The notes beneath the pieces are model-generated. The model had not been told where the DNA came from. It made no database searches and was given only the letters and a program-made list of their open reading frames with translations. A program made the translations under genes and the position numbers. This document shows, in pieces, positions 62,865 to 64,000 of a stretch of DNA of 64,000 bases. This DNA comes from Weissella muntiaci (GTDB lineage Bacteria > Bacillota > Bacilli > Lactobacillales > Lactobacillaceae): contig NZ_SDGZ01000020.1 of NCBI RefSeq assembly GCF_008107635.1, positions 1 through 64,000 of the forward strand, written 5' to 3'. Position 1 is the first letter of the stretch; every line of letters begins with the position of its first letter.

Positions 62865-64000
62865 TTCCCACAGCCCCATTTCCGTATAAATTGCTATTCG
62901 GATTGAAATCCGGCTTCAACCCGTTATCTGATGGGTCACTGATCGAACTGCCATTTTGAGGTTTGCTTGCTCCGCCATCGGTTCCCTGTCCAACATTCGT
63001 GTATGCCCCAGCCGGTATTTTCCCATTGGTCTTCTCTCCTGATGACATATCCCAGACGCTAAACGCGCCCGCCATACCATCTCCAATATGTGCAATAGCA
63101 ACTTGCGAGTCGAAATAATATCCAAACTTGTCGTCTCTAAAATGAATCCCTGAATTTTCAGCAACATTATTTCCAAAAGTTTCAAGCGCTTGTTTGTTTA
63201 ATTCACGCTGTTGTGCTTGTTTCTTCTTATCTGGGGCCTTTTTAAGACCATTTTCAAGTGCAATAATATTTTTAAGATTCCTTGATAAATCACTATTAGA
63301 ATTCCCTAGGGTGTCTTTTAATCTTTGATCGTTGGCAATAAACACATTTAATTGCGAGTCGTTTAATTTTTGAATATCGGCCTTACTTACTGATTTCTTT
63401 GCCTTCAAGGGTTTTACTTTCGATAATTTTTTTGTTCCTAATGCATTAGCGGACACTGATTGCCCCGTTAAATTTAAGCCCCCATCCATAAATTGCCGAC
63501 CGCTCTTAATAATATCCTTGAACAAATGCTTAGCTGAAATTCCAGAACCGCCCTTGGTAACGTTTCGTTCCCACCAATTGCCAATGCCAGCTGCTTTTTC
63601 TTCTAACCAACTAGCAACAGGGTGCTTCTTCCCCCAATCAGCTTGACGCTTTTTCTGCTCTTTAATCGCTTTTTGCCGAGCAGCTTTTTCCGCTAAACTG
63701 ATTTGCTTATCAACTTTATCAACTGCTTTTGTAAAGGTATTATCTTTAAAAGCATCTTGTAAACGTACATCAGAATACGCCATTCCACCAACTGATTTAG
63801 CTCGGTTCAATTGCGACTTAGTCGCACTAGCAAGTTCATCAACACTACTTGCCTTCCCACCTGCTTCAAACTGATAGACCGATTGAATCGTATCCGCCAA
63901 TACTTTCTTCGATTCCCTTACTGCACTAGTGAAATTAGTCGTTGATGGATTCTTTAACGCAACAATATCATCAACACTGTGATAGATCTGTGCAAATTTC
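62857..64000 (-). CDS. LXG-type polymorphic toxin, C-terminal part (5' end outside)
   Basis: The frame is open to the window edge (about 380 residues seen); no ATG is in the last 100 nt. The first visible part, YHSVDDIVALKNPSTTNF ... AVRESKKVLADTIQ, looks like the end of an LXG domain (pattern DI-[VIT]-x-L ... K-x-x-x-x-TI-x-x-L/V-x-x-F). It is followed by a coiled segment rich in K/Q, KKHPVASWLEEKAAG, a linker with KKSVSKADIQKL, an unfamiliar tip (GIHFRDDKFGYYFDSQ ... AFSVWDMSSGE) and a Gly/Asn-rich tail. LXG proteins are type VIIb secreted antibacterial toxins. The tip activity is unknown. Confidence 0.75.
   Translation of the reverse strand, partial: KFAQIYHSVDDIVALKNPSTTNFTSAVRESKKVLADTIQSVYQFEAGGKASSVDELASATKSQLNRAKSVGGMAYSDVRLQDAFKDNTFTKAVDKVDKQISLAEKAARQKAIKEQKKRQADWGKKHPVASWLEEKAAGIGNWWERNVTKGGSGISAKHLFKDIIKSGRQFMDGGLNLTGQSVSANALGTKKLSKVKPLKAKKSVSKADIQKLNDSQLNVFIANDQRLKDTLGNSNSDLSRNLKNIIALENGLKKAPDKKKQAQQRELNKQALETFGNNVAENSGIHFRDDKFGYYFDSQVAIAHIGDGMAGAFSVWDMSSGEKTNGKIPAGAYTNVGQGTDGGASKPQNGSSISDPSDNGLKPDFNPNSNLYGNGAVGNE

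Noticed and set aside
56570-64000. Prophage or insertion sequence as explanation of the A+T-rich array
   Set aside because: No transposase, integrase, terminal inverted repeats or phage structural genes seen.
1-64000. CRISPR array, rRNA operon, replication origin
   Set aside because: No regularly spaced direct repeats, no rRNA-like stretches and no DnaA box cluster noticed on reading both strands.

Overview
The window reads as chromosome of a low-to-moderate GC lactic acid bacterium, most likely from the Weissella/Leuconostoc branch of the Lactobacillaceae. Supporting signs are strong GGAGG ribosome binding sites, an acetolactate synthase/decarboxylase pair, a dUTPase and glucokinase neighbourhood typical of Lactobacillaceae, SecA of 787 residues without the usual C-terminal zinc tail, and a ClpE-type ATPase under CIRCE and CtsR-like sites. 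The genus is inferred from gene content only.

Layout. 1-276 is AT-rich and holds a consensus promoter firing leftwards out of the window, with a cre-like palindrome behind it. 277-17446 is almost all minus strand: S1-domain RNA-binding protein, cyclophilin, gmk-rpoZ, a patatin phospholipase, a long housekeeping operon (folD-xseA-xseB-ispA-tlyA-argR-recN), an ECF S component, glucokinase with yqgQ, rhomboid and formyl-THF cyclo-ligase, and a class B PBP. 17.5-25.9 kb holds a YfhO membrane protein, greA, mltG and pheST behind a T-box. 26-41 kb holds small regulators, a tRNA-Ser, FemX-type ligase, GlcU transporter, prfB-secA, gltX, yacL, radA, dut, a GNAT protein, a degenerate GNAT/NlpC fusion and a LysM-CHAP wall hydrolase. 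41.8-56 kb holds clpE, the alsS-alsD-oxidoreductase operon, a cold shock protein, a GT-C-like membrane protein, a FusB-type EF-G-binding protein, and a K+ channel cluster (TMEM175, Kv-like, TMEM175).

The most interesting region is 56.5-64 kb, all minus strand and visibly more A+T-rich. It begins at the right edge with the C-terminal part of a protein that looks like an LXG (type VIIb secretion) polymorphic toxin. Its stop overlaps the start of a small immunity-like gene. Then follow eight more immunity-like genes, one decayed immunity copy, and at least one displaced toxin tip. That tip shares the toxin's linker but carries a different end and an in-frame TGA. The immunity-like genes are built from two recurring helical modules of about 70-80 residues that resemble enterocin A-type bacteriocin immunity bundles, with or without a membrane tail. 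It looks like an accumulating toxin-tip/immunity archive.

Other points of note: several enzyme-like proteins that lack catalytic residues (a NUDIX-like protein, the GNAT-NlpC/P60 fusion), a prfB without its programmed frameshift, a ClpE without zinc finger, a WalR box in front of the wall hydrolase, and a palindrome placed in the promoter spacer of alsS. I saw no insertion sequence, CRISPR array or rRNA.
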